NCBI GenBank assembly: GCA_964034945.1
Contig: OZ035963.1
Coordinates: 47,115,532 to 47,179,531, forward strand
Origin: Chrysopilus asiliformis
Lineage: Eukaryota > Arthropoda > Insecta > Diptera > Rhagionidae
Direction: 5' to 3'
DNA length: 64,000 nucleotides
The notes beneath the pieces are model-generated. The model had not been told where the DNA came from. It did no database searches and saw nothing but the letters and a program-made list of their open reading frames with translations. Shown here in pieces: positions 1 through 11,382 of this stretch; positions within the stretch are counted from its first letter, which is position 1, and each line of letters starts with the position of its first letter. Made by a program: the position numbers and the translations under genes.

Positions 1-140
1 TAAAAAATCTTATTGGAAAGTTTGACTTCATAGTGGAATTTTGATACAACTGTTCGCCATTCACTTAAATCACCATACGGGTTTTCAATAATTGCCAGAT
101 TGGCAATTATAGCTTTTGTTATGTTTTTTTTTTAATTTTA
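1..140 (+). repeat. 3' end of a short GTCY-microsatellite repeat (mini-me-like)
   Basis: This is the distal part of a dispersed repeat whose fuller copies lie at 34616-35300 and 35571-36103. Shared text includes ATTGGAAAGTTTGACTTC and the terminal palindrome CCAGATTGGCAATTATAG. It is cut by the window edge, so its 5' part is unseen. Layout (short, non-coding, internal GTCY microsatellite in full copies) resembles fly mini-me elements; that comparison is by architecture only. Confidence 0.75.
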
Positions 141-1289
141 AAAAGCTCCAGTTTATTTTTGATCTGAACCGAAAAAAAACCTTTCGAAAGTTCAAATTAT
201 AAATGCAGATGCTATATGGTGATCCAAAATATCAGTAGTTACCCTATTGAAGGGTTCCACTCTCAAACTTTCCGAAAAACTTAAATCATCCCAAGTCATT
301 GTCCCACCCTTCGCTCAAAATTTAAGTGTACTCGAAGACAATTTTGGTATTGTAATAATCGCAAAACAACAAATGAACAAAGTTCGCTTTTTTTTCTCGA
401 AAATTTTCATTGCTTCTGAAATCAACGATATGACAGAACCGCTTAAAATTCGGTTGAATATTTCGGAAAAATCATCGCTAAAATTTCTAGCGATAAAGTT
501 TCAACCCATCGTACTATCCCCATTCTCATTGAAAATAACCGAGAAAGTTTTTAGTTTATTCGAAAGTTTCGGGTTTGCGCGAATAAAATGTTTTGTTTTG
601 TTGTTTGTTTGGTTATTGCCATCGGTTTCCTTTTTCATGAATTCTTACTCGTGTACAATTAGAAGATACTCGTATCTAAAATTATTTGCGGTGAAATTAT
701 TTCAGTTGTACTCATAAAACAAATTAATTGCACTTTTGGAACTTTCTATGGCAGATAAAACAAATAAATATATCATTGCGGAAGTAAAAATTCGAAAAAA
801 ATATCGACAGAAATCAATTTTTTATGATGAATTCCAGTTCTAGTTGCACATATGACTGTCACAAAAAGTATTCTTCTAGAGCATAAATCTGTAGGTAAGT
901 AATAATTTTTCGTTATTGTTTTCATATAGTTTTGTAGTATACGAAACGAATAACATTCTATTGAATTGTCCATAAAACTGAAGCAAATTGTAATATCAAA
1001 CATCAATTTGATTACCGACAATGTCGACATTATGTCTGTGGTATTGAAATTGCATGCAATTTTTTAAAATAAAAGTGCACAACAGATTTTATACGAGTTC
1101 TTTATTTAGGTTTCAAGTTCATTGTATTTTTATGTGAAACAAAATGAAATAATAGTAATTTTTTTATTTGAATATATGAATAAAGATCCAACTCAGGCAG
1201 ATGATGTTTTTGAGGCGTTAGATTCATGTTGGCTCCGCACGTGTCGATAGCTATATAAAAAAAATCGTAAAAAAGGTTTTGTTTACAGC
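141..1289. other. AT-rich stretch without a recognised gene
   Basis: The longest open frame (247-717, +) is 156 codons but shows no recognisable domain. Its composition follows the local TCGAAA-rich text, so it is not called as a gene. No RNA gene or transposon end was recognised. Confidence 0.5.
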
Positions 1290-2660
1290 TAAAATTTAAA
1301 AAAAATGGACTAAAAAGAGAAAACTATTTTTTTGGGCGCTATGTGTAAGAAATAAAAGCCAGATAAATATTTATTTTATTTTTTATGCTTTATTTTCCTT
1401 TTATTTCTATACATAGAGCCCAAATTATTTTTTCCTTTAAATGCATTTTTTATTTAAGCCTTTTTTAAAAATAATATTTTTTTTATTTTATCCTTTTTAA
1501 GCCCAAAATACAATTGGCCCAACACAACATTTACGGCATGACTAAGAATTAAAAATGAGGAGGATAAACACATTATACTAACAGGACCTTCCGTTATCCT
1601 TACGGATTTCTTAATGTCAAAATCAGACTCAGCGACCCTAATAACCCCCAGATGAGATTTTTCCCGAAAAATTAGAGAAAAAGGATAATCACGGTATCCT
1701 TACAGACTTTTTAATGTCAGAATCGAATTCAGCGACCCCCGAAAACCCCCAGATGAGATTTTTCCCGACAATTTTGAGGAAAAGGATGATCACGTTATCC
1801 TTACAGGACCTTTCGTTATCCTCACGGATTTGTTAATGTCAAAATCAGACTCAGCGACCCTAAGAACCCCCGAATGAGATTTTTCCCGAAAAATTAGAGG
1901 AAAATGATAATCACGTTATCCTTACAGGACCTTCTGTTAACCTTACAGACTTTTTAATGTCAAAATCGGATTCAGCGACCCCCGAAAACCCCAAGATGAA
2001 ATTTTTCCGGAATATTTGAGGGAAAGGATAATCACAATTCAAAGGGATTACGATTGCAGTAGGACTTGGGAGCGCTCCGAATCAAATAGCACAACTCTAT
2101 CTGTATATTTTGTCCTGTCTTAAAAAAAGCGTTTGCCCTGTCTTATTGGCTGACTGACTCATAAACAAATAGCCCAAACTCCTGGAGCTAGAAACATGAA
2201 AATTTCACAGTATGTTCCTTCCATGTCGTAGACGCTCACTAGGGGCTTGGTTTTTAAATTGTTGACTTTTACCATGAAGACTTCTCATTGAAATGCTGAA
2301 AAATGTCAGTTGGGGGTTTTCGGGGTCGTTGGTCACGAATCTGGTATTTGAATTTCAAAAATCGAAACGGAAGGTCATGTAAGAATTACGCTAATATCAT
2401 TTTTCTCGTTTGGATTAGAGGTTTTCCAGGCCGCTACATTATTGGGTTTTCCAGCCCGCCTAGTATGAATCTGATGCGGAGAATTCAAAATTCGGAACGG
2501 AAGGTCCTGCAGGGATAGCTTAAATGTCCTTATTTCCATTTTCCCCGGGAAAATCGACATTATGATGCTGAAATTGAAAAATTCGATACACAAAGTCCTG
2601 AATAAAGTTTTTTCTCCAAAAGATTTAAAGTCATTTCTAGCTGTCTTTGGTGCCAAAAAA
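1290..2660. repeat. Two opposed minisatellite arrays of the GGATAAC repeat family
   Basis: At 1545-2050 several units of about 120 nt repeat in minus orientation (TTATCCTTACAGGACCTTC ... TCAGCGACCCCCGAAAACCC). At 2290-2600 related units run in plus orientation (GGGGGTTTTCGGGGTCG ... GGAAGGTCCTG). A conserved inverted repeat around AAATAAAAGC/GCTTTATTTT (1345-1415) sits beside the first array, as it does near 16890-17000 and 53100-53170. Between the arrays, near 2150, lies a short TTGGCTGACTGACTCAT stretch, which matters for the satellite at 59340. Probably internal tandem repeats of a Helitron-like element (compare 53358-54123). Confidence 0.75.
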
Positions 2661-4559
2661 CTAATGCAAAAATAAACTTTAACATGGCAACGACGGTTAT
2701 GTTAGTATCTCTATAAGCTAGCCCTAGACTGTTGCGCTGCGCAGCGAATTTTAGTTGGAGTTGCTACCGCATTGATATATTTAAGCGATTTTTACGCCAT
2801 TTTTAATTTCAATGAGTATTTGGCTAATAATGCGAAATTAAAAATAATTGGTTGATTTATATGCATGTCACAAGCCCCATAGCAACACCATATTTTTAAA
2901 AGGTACGCAATTTGTCATAAAAGTTACGCGGTTGGTCAAAAGGGTACGCAAAGGTACGAAGGCAGCCTTCGGAAGGCTGAATCCAAAAGGTACGTAAAAA
3001 AAATTTACTTCGGCAGTACTGATTGGCGAATTCAACTACTTATGTCTTATGTAATGGTTTATTCTGTATCCTAACGTATACTGATGGCCTTACGTGAATC
3101 GATCAACTTGAAAAGACGCCGCATCGACTGTCGCCTATGACCTTACGGAATTCCTAACAAGATTGCGGTTATCCGTCTTAGGACGGGTATTAATTCTAGT
3201 CATACATTAATCAAAATAAGTAACAGTAGTTATAACGGGTACCTCCCACACAACTTATTTGAAATAAACACGATTTGTTTAAAAATTTCTCGAAACCTAT
3301 GCGTTTTTGGCCAGACACATGCTCCTAATGAGGTTTCAGGGCAAACATACCGGACTGGAGCATCAAATTTTCGTGGAACGGGTCCAACATGTTTTTTTTT
3401 TGTGTACTTTGTGACATTCCGTATTTTTTGCGTTCTTAACTGTCATTAAAATATAAAAGAAAAAATGATTTTTCAAACAATTTTCGAAATAGTTTCTTTG
3501 GGACAATATAAAAAAACATCGCTAAAAATTTCTTAAGACACACATTTCCCAATCAGACTAAAAAAACACAGAAAACTATCAACTATTGTGAAATTTTTGG
3601 TCTTCATCGCAAATAACTGGCAAAGGTATGGGTTTGCATTCGCCAAAGGCATGAAGGATTCATGTATCGCCTCTCGCCAGGATTATTGTCTGGGATTCGT
3701 ATACAATAAGCAAATGTGAAGGGCATGATGTCGATAGGAGAAAGGAATATGCCCAAGCATATCCGACATGTATTGGTGGTAAATAGGGAAAGCGTCCATA
3801 TTTTCGGGACAAGGACGTCGCTATGTGCAAAAGATCGGATGACGGGAACGACGGTCGTACAACTGGCTCATCCATCCATTCCCGACAAATTTCGAGCGCC
3901 GCAATAAATTGTTCTTTTGAATTAAACAAGTTTGGGATAGATGTGTACGCTAAAGGATACCATACCGCATTGTTGTATGGCCATCAACAATCCTAACGAA
4001 GGTGGCAGAGTGGGGAAATTCGTATAGATTTAATGTCCAAAACACTTGAAGAATATATGAAAAGCAAGGATTTCAGGGATTCATCGGGGGAATGAGGAAA
4101 TTCGGGGGTTAATATTCTTGCAATTTCCATACGTAGTCATACACAATAAATGGAAGAAAAAAGATAAAAGAAGAATCTTTAATTTTGCATTCACTACACG
4201 GAGAAAATTATTTCGCATACTATCGAGAATCAATAGAATTTTTTTTTTGAAGCCATTGGTGTACATGAAATGGGTTTCGCGCGTGATGTTTAAATTCCAA
4301 AAATAATTAATCTTCAGTCACACTTGCTTTCTAAAAATTAATAGCAATAGTTACTGTTTTGTGTTACTGACACTATTAGTCTAGGCAGCTATCACAATCT
4401 CTGCTGTTGATGGATTCTAACGAAACCTTACAAATGTTGTAATTTATTAATGATTCGTATTCTATGTCAAATTGTAAATGCGCAGGAGGGCCAGAAATGC
4501 CTCAATTGAGGGCCCAAACAGTATTTCAAGCAGCCGTGTCGTGTCGTCTTTATTCACAT
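2661..4559. other. No recognised gene; one unexplained 89-codon frame
   Basis: About 1.9 kb without identifiable transposon ends. A minus-strand frame at 3660-3929 encodes 89 aa with a balanced composition but no family I recognise. The stretch 2940-2980 contains a small hairpin (CAGCCTTC/GGAAGGCTG). A weak resemblance of 3060-3250 to LINE 3' coding text was not strong enough to call. Confidence 0.4.
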
Positions 4560-5830
4560 ATTTGTCACCGTGCAAATTTGCTACGCCGGCGCCGCACTTA
4601 TGACACAGGCACGTAATTCTGACGCTGCCATTTCATAAAAAAGACGCCCCCATTGACAAAATTAGTTGTTTCAAGCTTTATGCAAGCGTCATCTGACGGC
4701 ATCACAGACAAAAGTCTTCGATAGGAGTTTTCTGTCTCCCTCGAGTGCTTACATAGCTTACCGATCGAACAGAGATAAACAAATAAAAACGTAAACAGAA
4801 AGGGAACAAAGAAAATCTAATGGCGATAAATTAATATAAACTTTTTGTGAAGTATTATTTTATAATGGACTGTTCCTCCGATTGCAAGCCGTGATTTTGG
4901 TGGCAACTAAAAATTTTCAACAATATTAAATCTAAAATTTAAACAGATTTTAATGAGCCATCAAATTATTTTGTCTTTAACGAAAAATTTCTTTAATTTT
5001 CTTTTGCCGGTCAATTTTTTGCAATTGAAATTTGATGCCTGTTTCAAAAAAGTCTCCTATTCTTTTTTTTTTGTTTGTAAAACGGGGGTTTTGAGGTGGC
5101 AACCGTGTTGGACCCTGTTCCCATTACACGCTTCTTCAAAGTGAAACTGACATTCAGGTTGCACTGTATTGAGCCGACAACCGTCAAATGCCGCTCTATC
5201 GCTGCAGGATTTTCATGAAGCGAATATTGACGCAAAGATGGCCCGTCGATCACCACTTTCCCCATTAAAGCAATTGTGGCTTTGCAGACACATTAGTTGC
5301 GTTTTTTTAATGTTCTAGAACACAGAACATTAAAAAAACGATCCACAGTAAGTGGGAAATTTCATCGAGTGCGAATGGCAACTAACTTCACGTTGGTTAC
5401 ATCAGTAGGCCGTTACTGCTATATTTTCTTAATATAATCACGATTCGCTATCTCCCATGATTAAACCTATTTCTCTGTCGAACAGAACCAACAAACCACC
5501 AACACAAAATCCTCAATTGAGAATAAAATGTCAGATCTATTATGTTGAAGTTAGCAGCATTTCATTACCGTACATTACCGTATAAAATTTCCCTTTGTTC
5601 CAAGCGCTGTTCGAGATGAAAAGGTGGTGCAGGATTTTGTATGGAAAGCTTGTTCTGAACTGCTTCAGAACATTAAAAAAACGCAACTATTATTAATTAG
5701 TGTGTCGTTCTCGTCAATTTTTAGGCTTCTCGTACGCGGATGTGAATTATAGGTCAAAATCTTTAGACCCGATTGCGTAAATTGCTGCATATAACAAATC
5801 GTATGTGCCTGTGCTTTTCGATGATATTTG
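4560..5830 (-). repeat. Dispersed repeat R-A, minus copy
   Basis: This block is the reverse complement of the blocks at 38810-40060 and 44120-45420 and of part of 25960-26938. Shared text includes the GTTCGGTCGGTAAGCTATG region and CACATCCGCG. It is interrupted at 5295-5688 by a MITE absent from the other copies. It holds no intact frame; the longest conserved frame in the plus copies (39144-39428) starts MEPECQFDF and has no recognised domain. The class of element is unknown. Confidence 0.8.
5295..5688. mobile_element. 394-bp MITE inserted in repeat R-A
   Basis: Ends AGTTGCGTTTTTTTAATGTT / AACATTAAAAAAACGCAACT are inverted repeats; an extra inverted copy of the left end lies just inside it (5318-5341). 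The flanks read CACATT left and ATTATTAAT right. The empty R-A copies (near 39000 and 44310 on the opposite strand) read through as CACATTATTAAT, so an ATT 3-bp duplication is the simplest reading. Confidence 0.75.
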
Positions 5831-6942
5831 GGGAGGCCTTGTGAATGTAGAAATTTGTCACCAAAATTGTGGCTTTCACACGTTTATTTTTCTCCGTGTA
5901 ATTCTGGGGTGATCAGAATGAGACTCTATTCACACTCTAAACCCATTCTGCCTTAAAGTTTTGTAGATTTGTAGATAAAATATCAACCTAGCTCGGATTC
6001 ATAGAAAATCATAAACCGTATCTACCAGAGATTTATCCAAGTATTGTTGGCTTTGTATTTTCAGTGATTCTTTGCAATTTTGGTACTCTGGTGAGTTTTT
6101 GTATTAAATGCTTGTGCAGCAGAATGTATCCAATTCTCATGTCCTGGATGCTTATTCTGCTTTTATTATGTTTTCTATATTTCTTAAATTGTTTCTGTTT
6201 TTTCATGATTATTTTTAGCTATCGTTGGTACATGTCTTGGGAATCTTGTAATTTCAGTTTGGAAAGCCAATCCCATGTGAGAAAGATATCAAATGTGGCA
6301 CAGATAAGTTAAAATTTATACCAAAGTAAAATTTCTAGCTAGATTTTTGCTAAAAACTTTGAAAAAAGCACGTTTTTGTAAGAAAAGTTCGAACAGAAAA
6401 ATCCATACAAAAATATGTTAAGTTTTCTTCATGGCCAATTTTAAAACAAGTAGTAGGAAAATCCAATTTATGATTTTTGTCGGTTTGTTGTGTCAGCCAC
6501 ATTCACGGTGGCTTTGGGGTTTTTAAACCTTTTACGGCCAATTTATTCACTAGGAGTTAAATCGCCTTAACTCCCTTAACTCACCTTAGAGTATCAACTA
6601 AGAAGTTGAGATTTTATAAACAACAAAGTCACAAAGTTTTTCTGTGCAAGCTTTTCTATTCATTTTTTTGATTTATTAAAAAAAAGTCAAATTTTTAAAC
6701 CAAAAAGTTTAAAATTTACACCAATTAGTTTAGATTGTCAACCAAAAATATTTAAAAATCCAGCCAAAAGATTAGAAATAGCACTTGACTTGTGCCCACA
6801 AACTCCACGTTCCTGTACAATTTACAGAAATACCCCGACCAATAAAATATTAGTTAAAATAAAAATTTGATTTTTTTAAGAAATCTGAAATATCTCGATA
6901 ACGGCAAAGCTATAAAGAACCATGCAGGATTTGGCGTTTTTT
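5831..6942. other. No recognised gene; hydrophobic short frame
   Basis: A plus frame at 6064-6312 encodes 82 aa, strongly hydrophobic and cysteine-rich. This could be a relic of a membrane protein exon or chance in AT-rich DNA. No start context, splice pair or homologous copy supports it. Confidence 0.35.
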
Positions 6943-7250
6943 ATGCCCCCGGGTTAACTTTTGAACCAGTTGGGGTTTCACTTTCGTATTACCCCCATTG
7001 GAAAGGTAATTTGCTCTAGTTTCATGGACATAATCTCTTTTTTGGCGGGGAACTGCAGGGGGATGGTCAGCTGCCATCTGCATAAAAATCGTCGAAAAAT
7101 GCATGAAAAAAGCAGTGCGCCTAAGATGGCAGCTGACCATCCCCCTGCAGTTCCCCGCCAAAAAAGAGATTATGTCCATGAAACTAGAGCAAATTACCTT
7201 TCCAATGGGGGTAATATGAAAGTGAAACCCAAAAGTTAGTAAAGGGGCAT
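6943..7250. repeat. 308-bp palindromic element
   Basis: Two arms of about 140 nt are near-perfect reverse complements (ATGCCCCCGGG... left, ...AAGGGGCAT right; inner GGGGAACTGCAGGGGGATGG against CCATCCCCCTGCAGTTCCCC) around a spacer of about 45 nt. Open frames on both strands mirror one another because of the palindrome and are not genes. A MITE or fold-back element is likely; target duplication not resolved. Confidence 0.75.
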
Positions 7251-7878
7251 TTTCGTGCATCGTTAATATAACTACTACTGAAAAACGCGTAGCTTTGAAG
7301 TAAATCGCGAAAAACAAAATAGAGGTTTTTAAAAAGTTACCCCTGTGGTTCCTTTCAGTTAACGGATTTCCGCAAAAAGTTGATAGGATCGTCCCATTCT
7401 AGGATCACACGTCATGTAAAATTTTAAGACACTAGCTCTTGTAGTTTTTGAGAAATCGTGTACAGAGACTGACAGACAGAAAGACGTTTTTTTGTAATAA
7501 AGCTCCAATCAGCTCAAGAGTGCGAAATTTTCATGAATACAATAGGGGAGGGTGGGGTATTCTGGACCGCTTTTTCATTTTGGCTAAAAAATCGTAAAAA
7601 AATAACTTTTTCTGAAAATTTCAAAGCTTGAATTTGTAGTACGATAAATAACCTCTCTTTGGGTCACAGCAGTTCGGTCAAATTGTATTAAATTATACAA
7701 GTTTTATCAGTTGGCGCAAAAATGGCGTTTTTGCGATTTTGAAAAATCTCGGGGTATTGTGGACCACTTTGTAAATCGATTAAAAATGGAAAAATGTGAT
7801 AGACAAACTTTTTTTTTTGATTCATATATTTATTATATAACAGACAAAGTGAAATGAAGTGAAAAATTGCAATGAAAA

Positions 7879-8219
7879 TCAGTCCGAAACGCAATGTTCG
7901 CAAGTCCAGTAACTTGCAGTCATTCCGGAGCATCCCAAGTGAACAGCTCGATCGCACACGTTGCAATGGATGGTATTTCGGCGGTTCATTTTTTTTGGCA
8001 TATTTTTCTTACAAATTATGCAGAAATCGATGTATTCTTCCACCTCACAATAGGTTGAAGATGGTTGTTTCTTCTGTGATGTCTTCGATTTGACACGATC
8101 TTTTTGCTTTTTCGATTATGGTTTATCACCTTTTCTCTCCAATCTCTTTCGCTTCATATCAGCCTTCTCACGAAGGTCATTTACATCCTCTGGCGATGTC
8201 AAAACGGCCGATTTAGAAA
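7879..8219 (-). pseudogene. C-terminal fragment of a pogo/jerky-type transposase with PHD-like zinc site
   Basis: Read on the minus strand, the frame holds a lysine-rich stretch (REKADMKRKRLERKG), one in-frame stop near 8115, then a cysteine/histidine array: C-x2-C, about 15 residues, C-x2-C, H-x2-C, and a final C-x2-C (motifs CIICKKNM, CNVCDRAVHLGC, WTCEHC), ending at a TGA (7879-7881). This spacing matches PHD-like fingers at the C-terminus of pogo/jerky-like transposases. The upstream catalytic domain is absent and a Helitron-like element splits the frame at 8220. Non-functional. Confidence 0.65.
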
Positions 8220-8612
8220 CTAGCTTGTATACCCGTCGTTGCCGGGTTAAGCTTTTTGTCTAAATTTTAAAATACGAAGAAAACCGGAAAGAACTTAAAA
8301 ACTTTTTAATGGGTCTATGTTGGGGCTGGACCGACGACGAACATCTATGCCAAATTTCAGGCCAATCGGTTCAGTAGTTTCCCCGCGAAAGAGTAACATA
8401 GAGGGAAAACTAAGTTTCGAAATCACTTTACCCCCTCCCCTTACTTTCCCCACCCCTCGCGCTACTTTTTCGTATGCCTATGTTGGAACCAGAACTACCA
8501 CAGATACTCATGCCAAATTTCAAGTCAATCGGTTCAGCAGTTTTTGCGTGAAAGAGGAACAGACAGACAGACAGACAGACACCAACTCATTTGTATATAT
8601 GTATTAGTATGA
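8220..8612 (-). mobile_element. Non-autonomous Helitron-like element (393 bp)
   Basis: On the minus strand it begins TCATACTAATACATATATAC and ends with the stem CCCGGCAACGACGGG followed by TATACAAGCTAG, with flanking A and T: the TC...hairpin-CTRR insertion into an AT site typical of Helitrons. It contains the widespread insect repeat text CCAATCGGTTCAGTAG and a (CAGA)n microsatellite. Two related internal units of about 140 nt are visible. No coding capacity. Confidence 0.8.
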
Positions 8613-9289
8613 TTGCCGAAAATCTAATGCTGTGTTTTTGCATGAAAAAACACTTATATGCATCAAATACACGAAGTTTGCTTGTCAAATGTCAAGAATT
8701 GAGTGGTCCATAATTCCCCGACAAAAGTGGTCCACAATTCCCCGAACGCTCTTTTTTACAATATGGCAGCTATTAGTAACACAATGCAAACTTCATGCAA
8801 AATTTTTTGTCAGTGTCGAATGCTTAAGGCTCCGTGAATATTATCAATATATTTACTTGAGTTGATTCTCGAAAAATGTGGTTAAATTTAAGCGAAACAC
8901 AAAGTGAAAAAAAAAATTCGAAGTATCACTTTTCTATTTGCTATCGAAGCGAGGTGATAGTCCGTATACACAAGTCGAGTACTGTTAGGAAAATTAGCTT
9001 AACATGAGGCAAACTGATTACAGTTATTTGCAGCTACCAACCACTACTAGGGGAAACAAAATGACGCTGGTCCGCAATTCCCCGTGGTCCAGAATACCCC
9101 AGTTTCCCCTACTTTATTACATTTCGTATAAGAAAGCAAAAATCCAAGATTCTAAGGACTCTGCCAGGTGCCGTAATATAAATTTTGAATAATAGGTGAT
9201 GCCAACTATCCTTACCTATTGGAAAGTTTTATTTTGTTTCTTTTTTTTGTCTATTAGAAATCATTTCTTAAGAAGTTTTTCAATCTTTA

Positions 9290-9667
9290 AGCTAGAACCT
9301 GAATCGTACGTCGATGCGTCCGTCATGCGTGCGTCCGGTTGACAGTTCGATGCGGTGACAGTTGGGTGCGGCAACGAATCTGGAGTTAACTCATTGTTTT
9401 GCACTTCTTCTATTAGTTTACCGTCGAAACAATTACTTTCAATTTATTCCATACTTAAATTGCTTAAATCGTAAACAAACTTTTTTGCGAAATGACATTT
9501 CCGTGCGTTGCCGCATGTAAAAGTAGAAATTCGACCTACTCTATGCGGTTGCCGCATCGGAAAACGCATTATTATCGGAGTATTCATAGCAGCCCGTTGA
9601 TTCTACTCGAACTGTCAACCGGACGCACGCATGACGGACGCATCGACGTACGATTCAGGTTCTAGCT
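9290..9667. mobile_element. MITE with perfect 61-bp inverted ends, TTA target
   Basis: The left end AGCTAGAACCTGAATCGTAC continues for 61 nt and is matched without mismatch by the reverse complement at the right end. TTA flanks both ends (9287-9289, 9668-9670). A 3-bp TTA duplication fits PIF/Harbinger-type transposition. A frame from near 9491 starts MTFPCVAACKSRNS, a C-x3-C start resembling a THAP or similar zinc domain, but it is short and unproven. The perfect ends suggest a young insertion. Confidence 0.8.
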
Positions 9668-9670
9668 TTA

Positions 9671-10119
9671 AGGTGATGGTTCAATAGAAGCTTGGCTTGC
9701 TTTACTCGCTTTGACAGCTGAATTGAACTCCGTGTTTCCTTATGGGGGTGACCCAATACAAAAGCGCTTAAAGCAAAGCGAAGCAAGCAAAGCTTCGATT
9801 TGAGCAATTCTCAATTAGACGCTTTGCTTTATGCGCTTTGACAGTAATGACAATTCAGTTTTTCACCTAATCGATGGAATAAAATACAACTAGTATACAA
9901 AATGCAATGTAATTGCTTTATAAATTAATTTTTATTGTTAAAATGTTTGCACAAACTTTTTTTCCACTCAGATTATATAAATTCAATAAAATTGCCCGAT
10001 ATCAAAGCGCTCATAGCAAAGCGTACATTGGGTCTAGAGATGCTTTGCTTGCTTTGATCGCCTCGAATGCTTCAGCAAAGTAAAGCAAGCGAAGCAAAGC
10101 TTCTATTGGGCCATCACCT
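9671..10119. mobile_element. Second TTA-flanked MITE abutting the first
   Basis: Ends AGGTGATGGTTCAATAGAAG (left) and, reversed, AGGTGATGGCCCAATAGAAG (right). TTA at 9668-9670 and 10120-10122. It shares its left TTA with the right TTA of the neighbouring MITE, so one element inserted into the target copy made by the other. The interior is rich in AAAGCAAGCGAAGC-type repeats in both orientations. No frame recognised. Confidence 0.8.
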
Positions 10120-10122
10120 TTA

Positions 10123-11382
10123 GGGTCAAGTAGTTTCAGTCACCGCTGAAACCAAATTATTCAACGTTTAAAAGTCGCCAAATCATTACATGTTTACTAC
10201 ATTTTTGTGTGACTTTGAATGGCCAAACCTCTAAATCAAAACAAATTTGGTGCGGTGCCCCCTTCCCCCACCCCCCACAAAAAAAACACCCGGTAACAAG
10301 AAGTTACATTTTATTATGTTTAGTTTCAGTATAACATGCATACATCGTAATAAATTTGACGTCCTCTTATAAACAGATTTGGGAGAAGAAAAAAAAACTT
10401 CCTCCATTACTCGAAATTCTCAAGTTAATTTCTTGCCCTTAATCCCATTACATTTCATATAATCAGAATTTCGCTTTGTTATCCATTTTAATTATAATAT
10501 TATTTAAATTTTAATTGTGGTAGAATTTTATTGCTGCCGCGCTCTTTTATTTTATCTAAGCTTAAGCAACAACGATTTGATAATAACTGAAGTTTTATAC
10601 GCAGCTCATAATCGTCGTAATATCTTTTCTTATCACATAAAAGTTTTTTGGGTGACGAGACGGTAGGAATTGGTGTCGTAGCAGTATTAATTTTATATTT
10701 TTACTCCTCTATACCAAACGACAATTGGCAGCGAAAAGGGGGGAAAATGTTGTATAATAAGGCCCTGGAAAAATTCTCACCCAATGAATTCAAAAGAAGA
10801 ACGGAACGTAACTAAATCGTAGATAACATTCAAATTGTTTCGCATACACAAATTTACTACTATAACGTATCAAACTTCATGACGAAAATATAAATTTTCC
10901 AAGCCCCTTTCCTTTTTTCCAAGCACTTTTCCACTCAAATTTTCGATTTTCTTTGCGTTTTTTTCGTCAACATAGCCTTGGAATTCTTTGGGAGAATCTT
11001 TTTAATATTTTTCTGCCGGCACGAATTCCATGCATGAAGGTATGCTGGGTCGTAGGCCCGAAATTCTTTGCAATTCGATTTTTTCAATTAGATTTTTATG
11101 ATATGGGAAGCGCGTGACAAACCAAAAATTTAATGAAATCAAACTTAGAAAGTATTAAAGCTAGACATTTTTGTTTGTTGAAATTCTTGGGATAAATATA
11201 AGAAGAAGGCGACATAATTCTAGGATTCTTTTATTGCCGAGAGATTATTTTCTAATGTGATATTCGTCAAAATTTCTTTATCAAAGCTTATATGTCAAAA
11301 GGAAAGAAATAAAAACACATGTTCAATTTGTTGTTGAGGACTAGCGATAAATCCCTTGTTTTTACTTGCAATATATGGAAAA
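10123..11382. other. AT-rich stretch, nothing recognised
   Basis: No gene, splice pair, RNA gene or transposon terminus was recognised in this 1.26 kb. It includes a C-rich run near 10258-10280. Confidence 0.5.

Larger units (their letters stand above)
7545..9109 (-). mobile_element. Pogo-like TA-flanked transposon relic (1565 bp)
   Basis: Inverted termini share GGGGTATTCTGGACC (left GGGGAGGGTGGGG..., right ...CAGTTTCCCC), and TA flanks both ends (7543-7544 and 9110-9111). Inside are further copies of the terminal motif (GTGGACCAC at 7750, GTGGTCCACAATTCCCCG near 8720). A minus-strand coding remnant ends in a zinc-finger-like C-terminus (7879-8219), as found in many pogo/jerky-type DDE transposases. 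A Helitron-like element (8220-8612) is nested in it. Most of the transposase is missing. Confidence 0.75.

Noticed and set aside
247..717. 156-codon plus frame
   Set aside because: No domain, composition follows the local AT/TCGAAA-rich text, and no splice or start context supports it.
3660..3929. 89-codon minus frame
   Set aside because: Balanced composition but no recognised domain, homologous copy or splice support; kept only as an unexplained frame.
6064..6312. Hydrophobic 82-codon frame as a chemoreceptor exon
   Set aside because: Hydrophobic composition is common in T-rich DNA; no receptor motif or splice pair was found.
6910..7317. 135-codon minus frame and 92-codon plus frame that share long identical peptide stretches
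   Set aside because: They are mirror readings of one palindrome (6943-7250), not genes.
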